From Ophiura sarsii (Eukaryota; Echinodermata; Ophiuroidea; Amphilepidida; Ophiuridae), in the NCBI GenBank assembly GCA_035610835.1, contig CM069452.1, positions 11,055,109-11,119,108 of the forward strand: a stretch of 64,000 nucleotides of DNA, given 5' to 3'. Under the pieces are notes generated by a model. That model was not told the origin of the DNA, searched no databases, and worked only from the letters and a program-made list of their open reading frames with translations. Numbering within the stretch: the first letter of the stretch is position 1; the number at the start of each line of letters is the position of its first letter. Below, piece after piece: positions 44,673 to 57,130 of the stretch. A program made the translations under genes and the position numbers.

Positions 44673-47600
44673 GTAAGTTTGTATGACAATAAAAGAATAA
44701 AGGTGGATATTGTAGTTTAGTTGACTGAGTATGCATGGTGTGATAAAAGATGAGCAGGTCCATATTTTAAGTAGTGGGTGCCAAAAGTATTTTTCATTTG
44801 TACCTTACACAGAAGCATGCAAATGATGAAGTTAAAGGCCCTGTCACACCATGGCGTATGGCCTGAACGTATGCCAACGTATATCGGAAAATATGTTTGT
44901 GTACGTTCTTATGTACAAATTATTTGAAACACAAGGCATTTGTGGTGACATCTATGCTTTAAAAGAGAAGAATTGGAGGGAACATTTTACATAAACTGCA
45001 GAAAATGCTGATTAAAGAAATCAAGGTGATGACAAACATAAATAAAGTAACAGAGCATTTAACTGAACAATAACCATGTTTTCTTCAATCTATATCTAGC
45101 AATATTACAAATGTCTATGTCTTATATCACACATGACATAACACTTTTTTATTTTTCAATTTATTTAATTTCTGCAGTTAAACATGGAGGCAAGGAGGAT
45201 GACATCAAAAATGCTCAGTTTATCTTCAGTGAAGACATAAATTCCAAAGATACTATCAGGTATGTGTAAAGTGTGGGAAGTGTCAACTTGCTGGTTACAT
45301 CACTACATAACACATTTTTCATTATTGCTTTTAAATTTGAAACGAGATGATGCATGGGCCAGATGTATTGATAATATTGATGAAACTATGTGAAAGTGAT
45401 CATTGGGTTGGTTAAAACAATGCTTCATGATCCATTCAAGGATGCTTTTCGTCAATAAAAGATATCGGCCAGCTACTACGGAATGGAAAAAATATTTGTT
45501 CATTTTAGTCTTCATTTAACATTTTTAAATGACTTTCTCGGCCACTTTCCAAGTCATTTATTGGTGGGGTACATCATTGACAGGGATATTTCCCCCGATC
45601 CTGATCTGATCAGGCTTTATCAGACGTTTTTGATCATTACCGATAGCTGCAGAATTCGGAAACACAAGTCCTTTATAATTAAATTATATCGATAATTATC
45701 GACATGTAGAAGGTTTTTTCCAACGACATATCGACACAAAGTTTTGTATCGATGACAGCACTAGTAATAAGAATATTTATCTTTTTGCATTATTATCTAA
45801 TTAAGTATTGCAATATTATAACAGTGTCTTAACTGTCTATCATTGGAATATTATTGTGATGTCACTGCACAGAGGAAGGATGAAACATGAGTCGGTCGCC
45901 TATCAAGCACTATCAAAATAAGTTCTGACTTTGAATTTAAAGAGTCCAATATCATAAAAGAATTCCTGGGTTAACAAAAGACTTTAGGTAAACTCTACAG
46001 TAGGCCGAAGACATTTTCAAGGATAAACCTTAAAATATAAGCATATAACCACAGCTGCAAAAATGGGGAATGCAGGAACCTAGTTCCATGAAAATATTGA
46101 CATTGGAGGGAACTGGTTGGCTTTGGAGGGACTTTTAGGTTTTAAAAAAAATCACTAAAAAAAAAAGAAGAAATACATAAGAATTTGAAGGGAAACATTT
46201 TCCTTTTTTTGAAGGGAACATTTTATGGTTTGGTTCCCAGGAAATGTGCATTTTTTCTGGCCCTGCATGTAACGTCCATCAAATTTGTTGAGCACTGTTT
46301 ATATAGAAAGAAATGTCCATAGTAATCTTACTTCCAACTGTCAGACTCGTTTTAATCCTCATCAATATGTTGGTATCTTTGTATTTGTCAAGCCTGTTTG
46401 ATTCAGAGGACTATTTGATTGGATGCCTGACTGTCTTCAATGCCCGGTTTATTGATGCCTGTATGAAACAACAAAGTGCTCACAAAACACCTGTCAGTAA
46501 ATATCTAATGATGCCTCCAGGATATCCATTAGGTAAGCAGTACAATTAGTAATTCACAGGGGCTTAAAGGAGGGGTCCCGCAAGCACAACATTGAGCATT
46601 ATTTGTTAGAAAAATAATTATCAAGCCGAAAATTTTGTAATTATATATGGAACAAAACATCATACTATTCACAAAACAAATAAAAACTGCCATCTCTCAA
46701 CATGAAATTTTTGAAATTTGCGGCAATCGAAAGTCCCGGTGTCGATGATGTCATGGGTATCGATGCTCAAATTTGCGCATGTGCATTGTATAACTATGAC
46801 TTCATCGACACTGGGACTTTCAATAGCCTCAAGTTTTAAAAATTGCATGTTGAGAGATGGCAGTTTTTATTTGTTTTTGTCATAAGAAGTGTGGTGTTTT
46901 GCTCTATATAATTACAAACGTTGGGCTCGATAGTTATTTTTCTAACATATATTGCACAACGTTGTACTTGCGGGACTCCTCCTTTAACATTGGGCAGGAT
47001 ACCCCAGGCGAAAAGTTTAATAGCAAGCTCCGACCAAAAAAAGGTAATTAAATTACAATTTATGGAAGGATTGTCCTCACCTTTGTGTAGGATGGGCCCT
47101 TTTGGGTTGGAGCCCTTGGTTCCATCTGGTTAGAGCCTTGGTAGTTACACCACTGAATGATATAACTCAAATGCAATATTTAACCAACCTACAATCAAGG
47201 AAAATAATAGTTGGCACACTTGACGCAACTTATTACAACTATCCCTGTGCTCGCAATTGAGATCAGACATGGGACATATCACACTTCAATAGAAAGCAGA
47301 AATCTCCCCCTTTCTTAAATCCTTCCCCACCCCATCAAACAATGTTGGGGAAACTGCCAAGGCTTCTGATAACATGACTCGGATCAACATTGCCTCGGGG
47401 GAGAGGGGCGGGGTTTTCCCCGTAATTAGGACAAAGTGTGCCAACCTTTTTTTCCTTGATTGTAGTTACAGAACAGGCAAAGAAGATTTCTTATGTTATC
47501 CAGCATGCTTAGCACCACTACGGTGCCAGTAGGAATTCTCCCTAAAACAAACAGTGCAAAACATGTGTTAAAAGTAATTAACAGCTGGAGATCGTCGGAC

Positions 47601-50600
47601 TTCTACCTTCATATTATACATGGTACAGATAGGCATCTTGGCCACAGATATGAAAAGAAGTTGAATCCCAACTTGAATGTGTTACTGTTATTCAAAAAAA
47701 TAAAGGGTCTTTTAAGAAAAACAAGAGATGACTGATTTGAAGTCACATCAATTGCATTACCTGCAAAAGGATTTTCTTAAAGACCCTTGTTTAACAACAT
47801 TATAAGACTTTCATTGCAATGTGATGTCAATGGGAACAAGTAGAAACTGGTGACTGAAATCAGTGGTCATGTGATGAAAGTGAAGCATGCTGGTGTTGCT
47901 CAAGAAATCTTCTTTGCAGAACAGGAAGCCTGTGGCCAGAAGAAAGAGAAAAGAAAAAACAGGAGCAGTGCAGGACCTTTGGCATTTCCGGCCAAAGGCA
48001 ACTGAAGTTAGTGAACATTGAAACATGTATTTAAAAATCTTCAAACATTTTCCATATTACAGAGTTGAGGTATGTGACAGAAAAAGTGACTGCGATAAAT
48101 ACTGATGCTGATACTGAAGTGCCAAGGAAAAGATCAAAGTTGTAAGTTACCTGGGACCTAGTACAAGTGAAATATATTTAGAGCATTGTAATCTGTTGCA
48201 TTTGCTTGGTCTCAAGTGTGTATTGAGTAGAATAATTGCTTCATATTTACACCATTCTTGGTAAAAACAATTTCTTGGCTGTGCCTTGGCCATTATTTGA
48301 ATGGAGTAATACTCGCCTAGTATCCTTCAATGTAACGTACTGGTTGTAAACATACTCATGAATCAATATGCATGAGGTGGTTTTGTCAACATGATTTAAA
48401 TCTGTCTTTTAAACCATGGGCATGACCATGAGGATGGGGGCACTCGTTTTGATTTGCATTTGCGGTACTCTGTCTGCAAACTGACAAGCAGGATGTTATT
48501 AACTAAAAAGGAAGAGGTTAATGACTTTTGTTAATTGGTGTTATGTGACATGATCGTCATTTGAAAGAACTCAATTTTATACCATCAATTTCAACAATTT
48601 TCAAGGAAGAGGTTGGTTTGGGGCAAAATTTATTTATTTGTAAATTTAGAAAGAGTGTGTAACAATCTTCATGCTAGAAAATGTAGTGATTTTATGTGTG
48701 ATCATATCATTTTCAATTCTAACATATACGTTTAAAGAATTGTTGGATATTTTCATTTGTTTTTTCTTGTTTAATCTATTGTTCAGGTCTGTCGAGGAGA
48801 TTTCAGAAAAAAGTAATGAATGCAAGACCCGCAAAAAAGTGGTTACACAAGGTATATTATCTTTTTTGTGTTAGGGAGCACATCAAAACTCGACCGCCCG
48901 GCAACCGCCGGTTCCGTGCAGTTCCTGAGGTTGCAGCCGGTTTCTATTGTTCTAAACAATGATATGCGGTCCAACCGGGCGGAATCGCCGGTTGCCGCGC
49001 GGTCGAGTTTTGATGTGCTTCCTTATAAGTATGCACTGCTTGGCACATAATCCAAACATTACAGTTTACTTATTACTATCTCAATGCCCTACTCCACCTT
49101 CTATCAGACCGCCATGTGGGTGTAGGAATCTTCATTTGATTCTATCCATGGATTTCATTTTGCTTGGGTGATCATTTGTTCATGGAATGCACATTTAGGG
49201 ATTAAATCATGTTTCAGCATATGTGTATCACCAATCTACAACAGTGTTCGAATTGTCTACATGGCTTATTTCACGAGGGTAACAGCCGAGTGAAATAGCC
49301 GAGTGAAATAAACCACATAGACGCGCAGAAGGCAAGTTGTAGATTGGTGATGCACATACGATGAAATATGATTTAATCCCTTTCAACAACGATCAAGGAT
49401 GTTAAAGCCATTTCATAAAATAGACAATGCAAATAAGAACATAATTTAATTGTACTTCATTTTGAACAGGCTCCTAGCCTCTTTATCACATTGTGTTATT
49501 ATTATATTTTCTGTATACATATTGCTGAATAAATTGAATTGAATTGAAAATTAAATAAAAAGTTAAGTTCCTCTTAGCCTCAAAAGACGAAGAAAACAGA
49601 GTGTGCATGATCATTCCAAACAAAACACCTGCGTCTGCGTCCGGGTCACGCGTAAACATATAATCTGCGTGGTGCTGTTCGATTGGCATGCTGGTTGCCT
49701 ATAGCAGAGTGGTTTATCTCAAATTAACAACGCTTTGCTACTGCACTTCAAAGTTCATCTCAAGAATTACTGAACCAATATTAGGCATGTTTATACTTAT
49801 GTTAATGCTTCTGTCATGGGGATTCTAAATATGGTTGGTGATAAAATTCAATAACTTTGACAATTTTGAAACATTTTGTGAAATTTTGGAACTGTCGTCT
49901 GCAGACGCCTGCCGCGTGGAAAGTGTTAAAGCATTTGTAATGCCACAAAGTTGTATTATTAAGTTAGGCATGTGTATCAACATAGCAAATATTTTTTAAA
50001 GTATTTGTTGTAACGGCATAATTCAATAAAGTAAGGCATTTGTAATGACCCAGCAATCATTTGAATGAATAAGGCATTTGTAACATCATAGCAGTCATTC
50101 CATTAAATTAGGTATTTGTTGTAACGGCATAATTCTATAAAGATAGGCATTTGTAATGACCCAGCAATCATTTGAATGAATTTGGCATAAGTTCACTTCA
50201 TAGCAGTCATTCCATAAATTTAGGTATTTGTTGTTACGGCATGATTCTATAAAGTTTTGCATTTGTCATGACCCAGCAATCATTTTAATGAATTAGGCAT
50301 TTGTATCATCATATAGTTAGGCATTTGTTGTAACAGCATAATTCTTTAAAGTTAGGCATTTGTAACATCATAGCAGTCGTTACATAAAGTTAGGCATTTG
50401 TAACATCATAGCAGTCGTTACATAAAGTTAGGCATTTTCATTCATCATTCATTCATCATTTATTACCATAACATTAAAATCACAAATAACATCAAATTAC
50501 ATCAAAAATCATTAAGAAACAATCATATAATTTACAACAACGGAAAAACGAAACGATTATGGAGGAGACGGCTAGATAGCAGTCATTCCATAAAGTTAGG

Positions 50601-51398
50601 CATTTGTAACATCGTAGCAGTCATTACATCAAGTTAGGCATTTGTTACATCATAGCAGTCATTCCATAAAGTTAGGCATTTGTAACATCATAGCAGTCAT
50701 TACATAATGTTAGGCATTTGTAACATCATAGCAGTCATTACATCAAGTTAGGTATTTGTTACATCATAGCAGTCATTACATAAAGTTAGCCATTTGAAAC
50801 ATCATTGCAGTCACTCCATAAAGTTTGGAATTTGTAATGACCAAGCAATCATTTAATAAAGTTAGGTATTTGTAACATCTTATCAGTAATTCCATAAAGT
50901 TAGGCATTTGTAACATCATAGCAGTCATTCCATAAAGTTAGGCATTTGTAACATCATAGCAGTCATTACATAGAGTTAGGCATTTGTAACATCATAGCAG
51001 TCATTCCATAAGGTTTGCATGTGCACCTTCATAGCAGTCATTCCATAAGTTCAAGTTAGGTATTTGCACCAATCATAGTAGTTATTCTTTAAAGTTAGCC
51101 ATTTGTAACATAGCAATCATGCAGTTGTAGTTAGACGTTTTTAAGAACACCAAACCATGCCATAACTTTGGCTTGACTTTAATAATATGAGGAAAAAGTT
51201 GTATCTTTTAAGTTTAACCATGATACAATTCCAAAAGTTCCTTACTTACCTAGTCTTTGTCTCTATTTTGTAGGTACCACCAAGCCACCTGATAAATGGA
51301 GTCATTTACCACATGTGTGTGACCTACCAAGCGTGACTGGCGCTCTGCATGACTTCATACCAGGAAGAAATGGTTTCACAGTTCAGAGGAAGGTCTGA
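44570..51398 (+). CDS. TERB2: Telomere repeats-binding bouquet formation protein 2 (7 coding exons)
   Basis: Coding exons are 44570-44672, 45178-45259, 46393-46532, 47008-47043, 48063-48141, 48787-48851 and 51274-51398. All phases agree and give 209 residues (human TERB2 has about 220). Residues 21-61 (AWFSKSVS, then LWVKHGGKEDD, then AQFIFSEDINSKDTI) line up with the human N-terminal GWFCGSVS / FWVAEGG / ADFLFSCD region. Residues 74-78 (LTVFN) fall the same distance on as ATVFH. The C-terminal VTGALHDFIPGRNGF matches the human LGELHDFIPGTSGY segment, which lies in the MAJIN-binding part. In vertebrates TERB2 bridges TERB1 and MAJIN to tether telomeres to the inner nuclear membrane in meiotic prophase. 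A TGA lies in frame two codons before the ATG. Exon 4 is the least certain, since skipping it also keeps frame. Confidence 0.85.
45178..45259 (+). CDS. TERB2: TERB2 exon 2
   Basis: 82 bases after a strong acceptor (T-rich, then TTTCTGCAG), ending AG|GTATGT in phase 2. Encodes KHGGKEDDIKNAQFIFSEDI and NSKDTI, the best-conserved N-terminal block with human TERB2 (EGG, ADFLFS, DTLR). Confidence 0.87.
46393..46532 (+). CDS. TERB2: TERB2 exon 3
   Basis: 140 bases. The acceptor TTTGTCAAG|C was chosen because it completes the split codon and gives exactly 12 residues before TVF, as in human TERB2. Encodes LFDSEDYLIGCLTVFNARF, then MKQQSAHKTPVSKYLMMPPG. The donor is G|GTAAGC. An upstream AG would give a longer exon in the same frame but spoils that spacing. 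Confidence 0.8.
46568..46983. mobile_element. TTAA MITE in TERB2 intron 3
   Basis: 416 bp with ends AGGAGGGGTCCCGCAAG / CTTGCGGGACTCCTCCT, TTAA on both sides, and inner arms AACTGCCATCTCTCAACATG / CATGTTGAGAGATGGCAGTT. Confidence 0.9.
47008..47043 (+). CDS. TERB2: TERB2 exon 4 (micro-exon, tentative)
   Basis: 36 bases, phase 1 to phase 1, with acceptor ACCCCAG and donor AAAG|GTAATT. Encodes EKFNSKLRPKK, comparable to the human basic stretch LQKEIRRKI after PPAC. It begins 25 bases after the right end of a TTAA-flanked MITE (46568-46983). As its length is a multiple of three it could be skipped or be spurious. Confidence 0.55.
47192..47462. mobile_element. TA-flanked MITE in TERB2 intron 4
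   Basis: 271 bp with ends CAATCAAGGAAAA / TTTTCCTTGATTG, then inner GTTGGCACACTT / AAGTGTGCCAAC. TA on both sides. Its T-rich right end plus TAG mimics a splice acceptor. Confidence 0.88.
48063..48141 (+). CDS. TERB2: TERB2 exon 5
   Basis: 79 bases after CATATTACAG. It is open only in the frame set by the previous exon (LRYVTEKVTAINTDADTEV, then PRKRSK) and ends TT|GTAAGT. The other frame near its start hits TGA. The basic PRKRSK could act in nuclear import (inference). This middle segment is poorly conserved in the family. Confidence 0.72.
48787..48851 (+). CDS. TERB2: TERB2 exon 6
   Basis: 65 bases with a strong acceptor (TTTAATCTATTGTTCAG) and donor G|GTATAT. Encodes SVEEISEKSNECKTRKKVV and TQ, a charged linker. 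Assigned from splice sites and phase. Confidence 0.72.
48874..49022. mobile_element. TTA-flanked MITE in TERB2 intron 6
   Basis: 149 bp with ends GGGAGCACATCAAAACTCGA / TCGAGTTTTGATGTGCTTCC and TTA on both sides, as for PIF/Harbinger. GC-rich centre. Confidence 0.85.
49198..49380. mobile_element. Inverted-repeat MITE in TERB2 intron 6
   Basis: 183 bp. GGGATTAAATCATGTTTCA pairs with the right-end ATATGATTTAATCCC; inner TCACCAATCTACAAC / GTTGTAGATTGGTGA. Confidence 0.85.
49930..51125 (+). repeat. 38-bp minisatellite in TERB2 intron 6
   Basis: About 30 degenerate units of GTTAGGCATTTGTAACATCA + TAGCAGTCATTACATAAA. A second variant has TGTAATGACCCAGCAATCAT. An unrelated 140-bp stretch (about 50437-50575) interrupts the array. 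It ends about 150 bp before the last TERB2 exon. Confidence 0.93.
51274..51398 (+). CDS. TERB2: TERB2 exon 7 (C-terminal LHDFIPG block, stop)
   Basis: Acceptor CTCTATTTTGTAG, phase 1 entry, stop TGA at 51396-51398. Encodes TTKPPDKWSHLPHVCDL, then PSVTGALHDFIPGRNGF and QRKV. The LHDFIPG motif is shared exactly with human TERB2. The protein ends soon after it, so the basic tail of the human protein is short here. Confidence 0.87.
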
Positions 51399-52430
51399 CT
51401 TGGATGGAAACAGTTAGGCTTTATGGTGCTTCTGGTTGATTAATGTGTGTGTTATCAAGAAAGAAAGATGAGATCTCAACTTTCCTGGTGTTGTTATGTT
51501 AATTTTTGCTTAAATTTGTTCTCATCCTGTGTGAGGCGTGAATTTTGCTGGGTTTTTTCTAACCAGTGATAACAGTAATAGCACTTAGGCCAGCATCAAA
51601 TGTTCGTGCCATATTTTTCTTTGAAAAACATTTATTGTAAATCATATCAATGTGGATCACTAAGAAATAGGTCTTGGTTCATCCAATTTCATATGCCTTA
51701 CAATCTCATACACTGTGGGATCATAAAGCAGCAGCAGCAGCCACAAGAGGCAACCCGCGACCTTTCTTTATATAAATCATTATTATTCTATTGTACATTC
51801 TGTTAATAAGATGGTGCTATCATATACTGATGTTTGGTCAGAGTTTCCAATGCAGACAATAATGTATGAAATTATGCTCTTGACCCACTATGTTTTTATC
51901 AAACACTGTGACACTTTATACACACACAAACAAATTGTGCTTTCTTAAAAGATAATGGGAATGAAGTATGCAAAGGTCCCAGGCATGTATAAATTACATA
52001 GTAGAACAAAATACCTCGTAATGAAATAATACACTTTATTCTGTCAAAGACTTGATTAAAGGAAATAGTGTACATATACACTATTTCCTATAATATGCTT
52101 GTGTTGGGAAGGGGTATATAAATAAGGGCACCATTAAAAAGGGGGATACAATGTTCATGAGGCAAATTTAATAAATTGTATCCAAAACACCTTGTTGTTT
52201 CAAGTAAGCTGATGCTTATACCATCGCTGTTCTGTAAAACACTTGTATGTTTTTCTGGCCCTGCAACATGTATAAAGTAAAACTACCCAACGGTATGGTA
52301 TGTATAGGATGTTTTGCTTAATACACGTTCAGGGACAAGAGCACTTACAAGATTTCAGTAGATATGTTTTTGGCCCTTGAACATGTTTAGAGTAGACTGC
52401 CCAAAGGTTATACATGGATGTATTTTATTC
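51399..52430. other. TERB2 3' flank
   Basis: Probable 3' UTR then intergenic. No strong AATAAA close behind the stop. A palindrome GGAAATAGTGTACATATACA and its partner lies at 52060-52092. Confidence 0.45.
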
Positions 52431-52444
52431 TATACATGCTGAAG

Positions 52445-52800
52445 GGCCTGATCGAGATACGAAGTTTTGACAGAACAATGCTATATTAATTGGCGCATTT
52501 ACGTCAAAAGAGGGAGTGAATGCAACTGAGCATGCTCAGAGCAATTAGTCCTCCGATAAATATTACAATCTCATCCTTTGACTGCCATGTAATGAACTGT
52601 GAACTTCTAAATTTTCCTAGATAGCATTGGTTACCAGTAAACATTTCATTTCAAACTAGTGGAAATAAATAGTTTATACGTGCGAAGTTCACCCCATTGA
52701 AAAACTACAGCACTCTCGTCTTGGCTAAATGGCTAGCCTTGTTTTCAGTTCACTAAAACCCTCTTCAACGTAAATGCGCCAATTATAATAACTTCTATAT
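52445..52800 (-). mobile_element. Inverted homologue of 2090-2500 repeat
   Basis: Shares AATTGGCG..TTTACGTC, GAGCATGCTCAGAGCAATTA, GAACTGTGAACTTCTAAATT and GAAGTTCACCCCATTGAAAA with the reverse complement of 2090-2450 (and of 17990-18360). A dispersed MITE outside the large duplication. Confidence 0.8.
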
Positions 52801-53859
52801 TTTTATAGGATGAAATATTAATAATAGTTGCCTTTTATCGATTTTATCTATGTTCATGTATGTTCATGTGTATATATATGATATTATATGTGTAAATAAG
52901 GTTTATAAGATGTATATAGATGTGCAGTGTACCTTAATTCGTTAATAATAGTTGAGGTTTCTTTTAATATTATTTAATTGGCACAGTTGTTGTTTTTGCA
53001 GTCAAAATGCTTTATCTGGCAAAACATGAATTTATGAACCAGTTTGACTAATTCTATCACATCTGCTTAGCATATTGATGAGTCTATGGACTTTGCATGA
53101 TGTCACATTTTTAACTACATTTGCTTCATAAAAACTGTTGACTCTGCTCTAACAAAACTAACATCAATCATAAAAATAAAATCTGAATATTTGTTAGATT
53201 GTTCATGCTCTAATGATATACATATCAAGCGTAAACAAAAATTGCCTTTCTATTTGTCATTCCTAAATCAATATTTTGTGCTTCAAATGTTCATGCTTCT
53301 TTTGACAATTGACATATTTATTGACTGGTATTTCTTATCAACTGTCCTGGTAAGATTAAACCAGGGTTTGATATCGCGGGAGAAATAATGTTTGCAAAGT
53401 TTCATGCAATAGTGCCATGGGTCAAAGTAATTAAACCAGTTGATGAAAATACATAACGCAATGAGAAACCAGCATTTCACTTGTATACATTTGAAACAAA
53501 TAAAATGTTTATTACAGATTTGAGCAGTCCATTATTTCAATGCATGTATTATGCATCTTTCCATGATATTTTCCAATTCTGTAATTAAGTAATGGCTAAG
53601 TTTTAATTGTATAATGATTTATGGAAAATTGTACTGCTATTCAAACTGTTCATGAAATATTTTATTTGCTCCATAATATTGTTATTGTCACTGTAAAGCC
53701 AATCCATATTATGAAAGTATTTAAAACCACTATCAGATTTGATTACAAGTTAGTTCCCAATTTCAATTTTGACTTTCAAATGTTACCACATGTAATGATA
53801 GGTTGTGCCATGTGTGCTCAACCAAACTGACACCATTTGTCATCTTGACAGGCCTTTAA

Positions 53860-54236
53860 AGGGGGCATTGAGAGATACGTATGGGAGTGCGCCCTCAATT
53901 ATCCTGGAAATCAGGTTTTTTTTGCATCAAAGTAATACTTATGCATATACTAACTACCATCTGAAACAGTTTACCAACATTCGCCGTTTATCATATAAAA
54001 TTTCATGATTTTCTTAGTTTCGATGTGATCATATCGAAACTAGGTGCTGAATTTAGAAGTTATGCTATTGTTTTACTCGCGGACTTTCGCGGCATATCTC
54101 AACCAGGAAGTGCCGTTATTTGCTTATTTGGCATGAAGGCGATGTCGGAATTGTATGATATTTGGATTTGGGCTATGTTGATGATTATCTTTACGTTATT
54201 TGCTCATTTAGTATCGATACATCTCTCAATGCCCCT
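53860..54236. mobile_element. TTAA MITE
   Basis: 377 bp with ends AGGGGGCATTGAGAGAT / ATCTCTCAATGCCCCT, TTAA on both sides, and an inner palindrome GTTTCGATGTGATCATATCG / AAACTAGG. Confidence 0.88.
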
Positions 54237-54244
54237 TTAAGTTT

Positions 54245-56135
54245 TATGTCAGCAAACATTCACAGGAATAACAACAATTAGTGACCAATGTTGCTGAGGC
54301 TAAAACCCTGTCAACCAGGAATTTATTTTGAATTCAGTTTTCCTCTCTTTGTAATTATTGTAATAGGGAATTTAATTTAATGATAACATTAATATTAGCT
54401 TTAATATGATTGAATTTGGGCAGTTGATTCCAATGGATTATATCAGTGCTTACATTTTACCATTTAAAGTTTGAATCCTAAGTTGATGATTTATGGCAAT
54501 CTAAATTACTTATGCCCACTTAATCCCGTAACCCATGTAAGGAGACTACTAGACATCTAATCTACTTCATATTTTGGCAAGTTTGATATTGATGGAACAT
54601 AACATAGGATGCTTATGAAAACATTGTATGGAAGAATCCAATAATGCACATTCATAAAATGGACAAGAAATTAGTTTTCATAAATATGTTAGTGACATTT
54701 CATAATATTAAGCAAATAAAATATTACTTTCAAGGGCATCAGCATTTTCAATGCTTGAATGGACATGTGCTGCTTGTAACAGATAAAAGAGAAAATGAGA
54801 AATGTTTAATAAAAAAGGGCCTTGCTTTAGAAGAAAAGCAAAATATAATAATTTGATGATATTCTATAATGAAGCACCACCATATTTTCATGGGGGATAT
54901 TGTTGAAATGAAGGGACATGTGGCTGTCAGAGGTGTCTAACATGAAATTACAAAAATCCTCTCATTGATTAAAACAATATTAGAATACTTTGGTAAACAA
55001 TTGTACAGCAGATCTCTTTAAACCAAGTACGACTGTTTCTTCATGAACTTTTTATTTATTACAGTTGTAACATAAGGTAGATATATGTATCATATACCTT
55101 ATTCTAACATAATAATCCTGTGCTGTTCACACTATTCCATGGTTGCTTGGCCGTGGTGCTGGCAGAGCCATATTTCATTATAAGCTGCGATTAATCATTC
55201 CTCATAGATTTTAAACAACTCTTAAGAAGAATGTCTAAGAATTCATAATTTTATCTTCATGAAACAGGGCTGGTGTCAAACTTTAGAACTTGGTTCTACT
55301 TCTTCATAAAGCTCAACTTAGGAGGAATTCTTTAACATTAATCTTACCAAGGATTAAGAAGTGTTTAAGAAATACCCTTCCTAAGTTCACTGAAGATTTT
55401 TTTCATGGAATTGTGCCCAGACGATTGTTGTACATTGACTCAGATTGAATTGCCCCTTATTTCTATTTTATGTTGGCTTAAACCTGCACTTTGCTAAAGT
55501 GGGAGGTGACATGAACATTGAACACATGATTTAGTGAAGAGTACACCACATTCTGCACCACAGGAGACATTCTTTTTTGATGCAAGTGTTGTCATGCTGT
55601 AGTTACTTTCAGAAGAGTACACCCTGACATCCCATCCCATCTTATTAAAATGACACAAAATAGATACAACAAATCTACCTGATTATGTGTTGTTGTATCA
55701 GTCCTGATCAACATCTGCAAGAATTTATAATTGGACAAAGTTAAAAATCTCAACCAAATCTCTTAATATTTCTTGAATTCAAAGTTATTGTTATTATTGA
55801 CAATTAATGTTAGTCTAATATGTCTAATCTAATATCTTATATATTTGAAATAGCAATTATGATTCTATGGAATGTATGTAATATCATTATTTTAATTGAA
55901 AATGTTATTATGATATAAGATGATGAGGTGCACCCAAATGTGGTGTAGCCTTTTATGATTACCATTAAAGATATCAAACAAAAGAAGAAGAAAAAAGTTT
56001 CATTCCTATAAATATGTGAAAATTTTAAGTGTATACATGGTATACGTAATTTTGAAAACAAATAGTTGTCGGCAGTTTTATAAAGAAAACAGTGATATTT
56101 ATTTTAGCTGTTTTTTATCAATAATAATATTGAAA
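54245..56135. other. AT-rich intergenic sequence
   Basis: I see no exon, RNA gene or clear repeat family. The short open frames are unrelated to known proteins. Confidence 0.55.
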
Positions 56136-56141
56136 CGTTAA

Positions 56142-56898
56142 AGGTGTTCTAAGACTAGAGATGTTTAAGATTTTATTCTTTTACAACATTTACTTAATAA
56201 TAAAGATAATCATTATAATTGGCCAAATATTGTTGTTTCTACTCACAAAAAAGCAGCAAAACTTGATTAAAACAATGTTGAAATATGTTGAAATATTATC
56301 GCTATTTATTGAAACTTTTTAAAACGCCCTCTAATTGTATGTAAAATCGAAAAGAAAAATAGCGTAACACTGTTTACCATAAAATGCTGTCCGAGCCTGG
56401 GATGGAATATTTTGAAACAACATTTTATTGCACAAAGACGGCTGATTTTTTTTATCCTTACAGCTGTAAGTTTGTGTATGTAATATAATTGTAAAAATGT
56501 AGAAATCCCAGTTTTTATTCTAATTGAGGGCGCAGCCTTCAATAATAATAATAAGTACAATTTATCAAGCGCCTTATGTTATAAACAACCGCAAGGCGCC
56601 GTACAACAATGTGATATAGAAAACTTAATTTACAAATGCATACTAACTAATTAAAAACAATTAATATATGATAAAACACATTAGGTATTATACAAATATA
56701 AAAATAACAACAACAACAAAATCCGGATACAAAGAGCAAGCATTATAAATATGAAATTGAAATTTGTAATCCAAATTTAATTTTACCTATAATTAAATTA
56801 CAAAAAGGTGAAAATCATTGAATTTTGTGAGAGCGTAGTGACATGCAGCCTGCCGATAAGGAGGGCGCTATCTATTCAACGCATCTCTTAGTACCCCT
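56142..56898. mobile_element. TTAA MITE with nested (AAT)n element
   Basis: Ends AGGTGTTCTAAGAC / CATCTCTTAGTACCCCT and flanking TTAA. A nested piece at about 56540-56835 starts (AAT)n then AAGCGCCTTATG..GGCGCCGTAC. The sibling at 61425-61783 lacks the nested piece. Confidence 0.78.
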
Positions 56899-57130
56899 TT
56901 AATGAAAATTTGTATTATGATTATGATTACTATCCTGAAAAGTGGAGCGAGTGTAGAAGCGTGGTATCTGGGGCACACAGGGAACTAACAGGGGATGACT
57001 AAATAATATCAATATTGTATTTTTTAATTTTGATTGTATTACATATTTTAATTGTAACTATCAAATGTGAAGTGTCCTGTATCTCTCATGATGCATTTAT
57101 GTAATCATGTATATGTATAAAGTTGTAATA

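Noticed and set aside
47466..47735. Possible Myb/RAP1-like exon (frames reading TEQAKKISYVIQHA and NSWRSSDFYLH)
   Set aside because: It needs a frameshift after 14 codons, and its apparent acceptor is the right end of a TA-flanked MITE (47192-47462). The flanking exons join in phase without it and the gene is better explained as TERB2.
49930..51125. CRISPR-like array
   Set aside because: Units are contiguous 38-bp tandem repeats with no unique spacers, in a eukaryotic intron.
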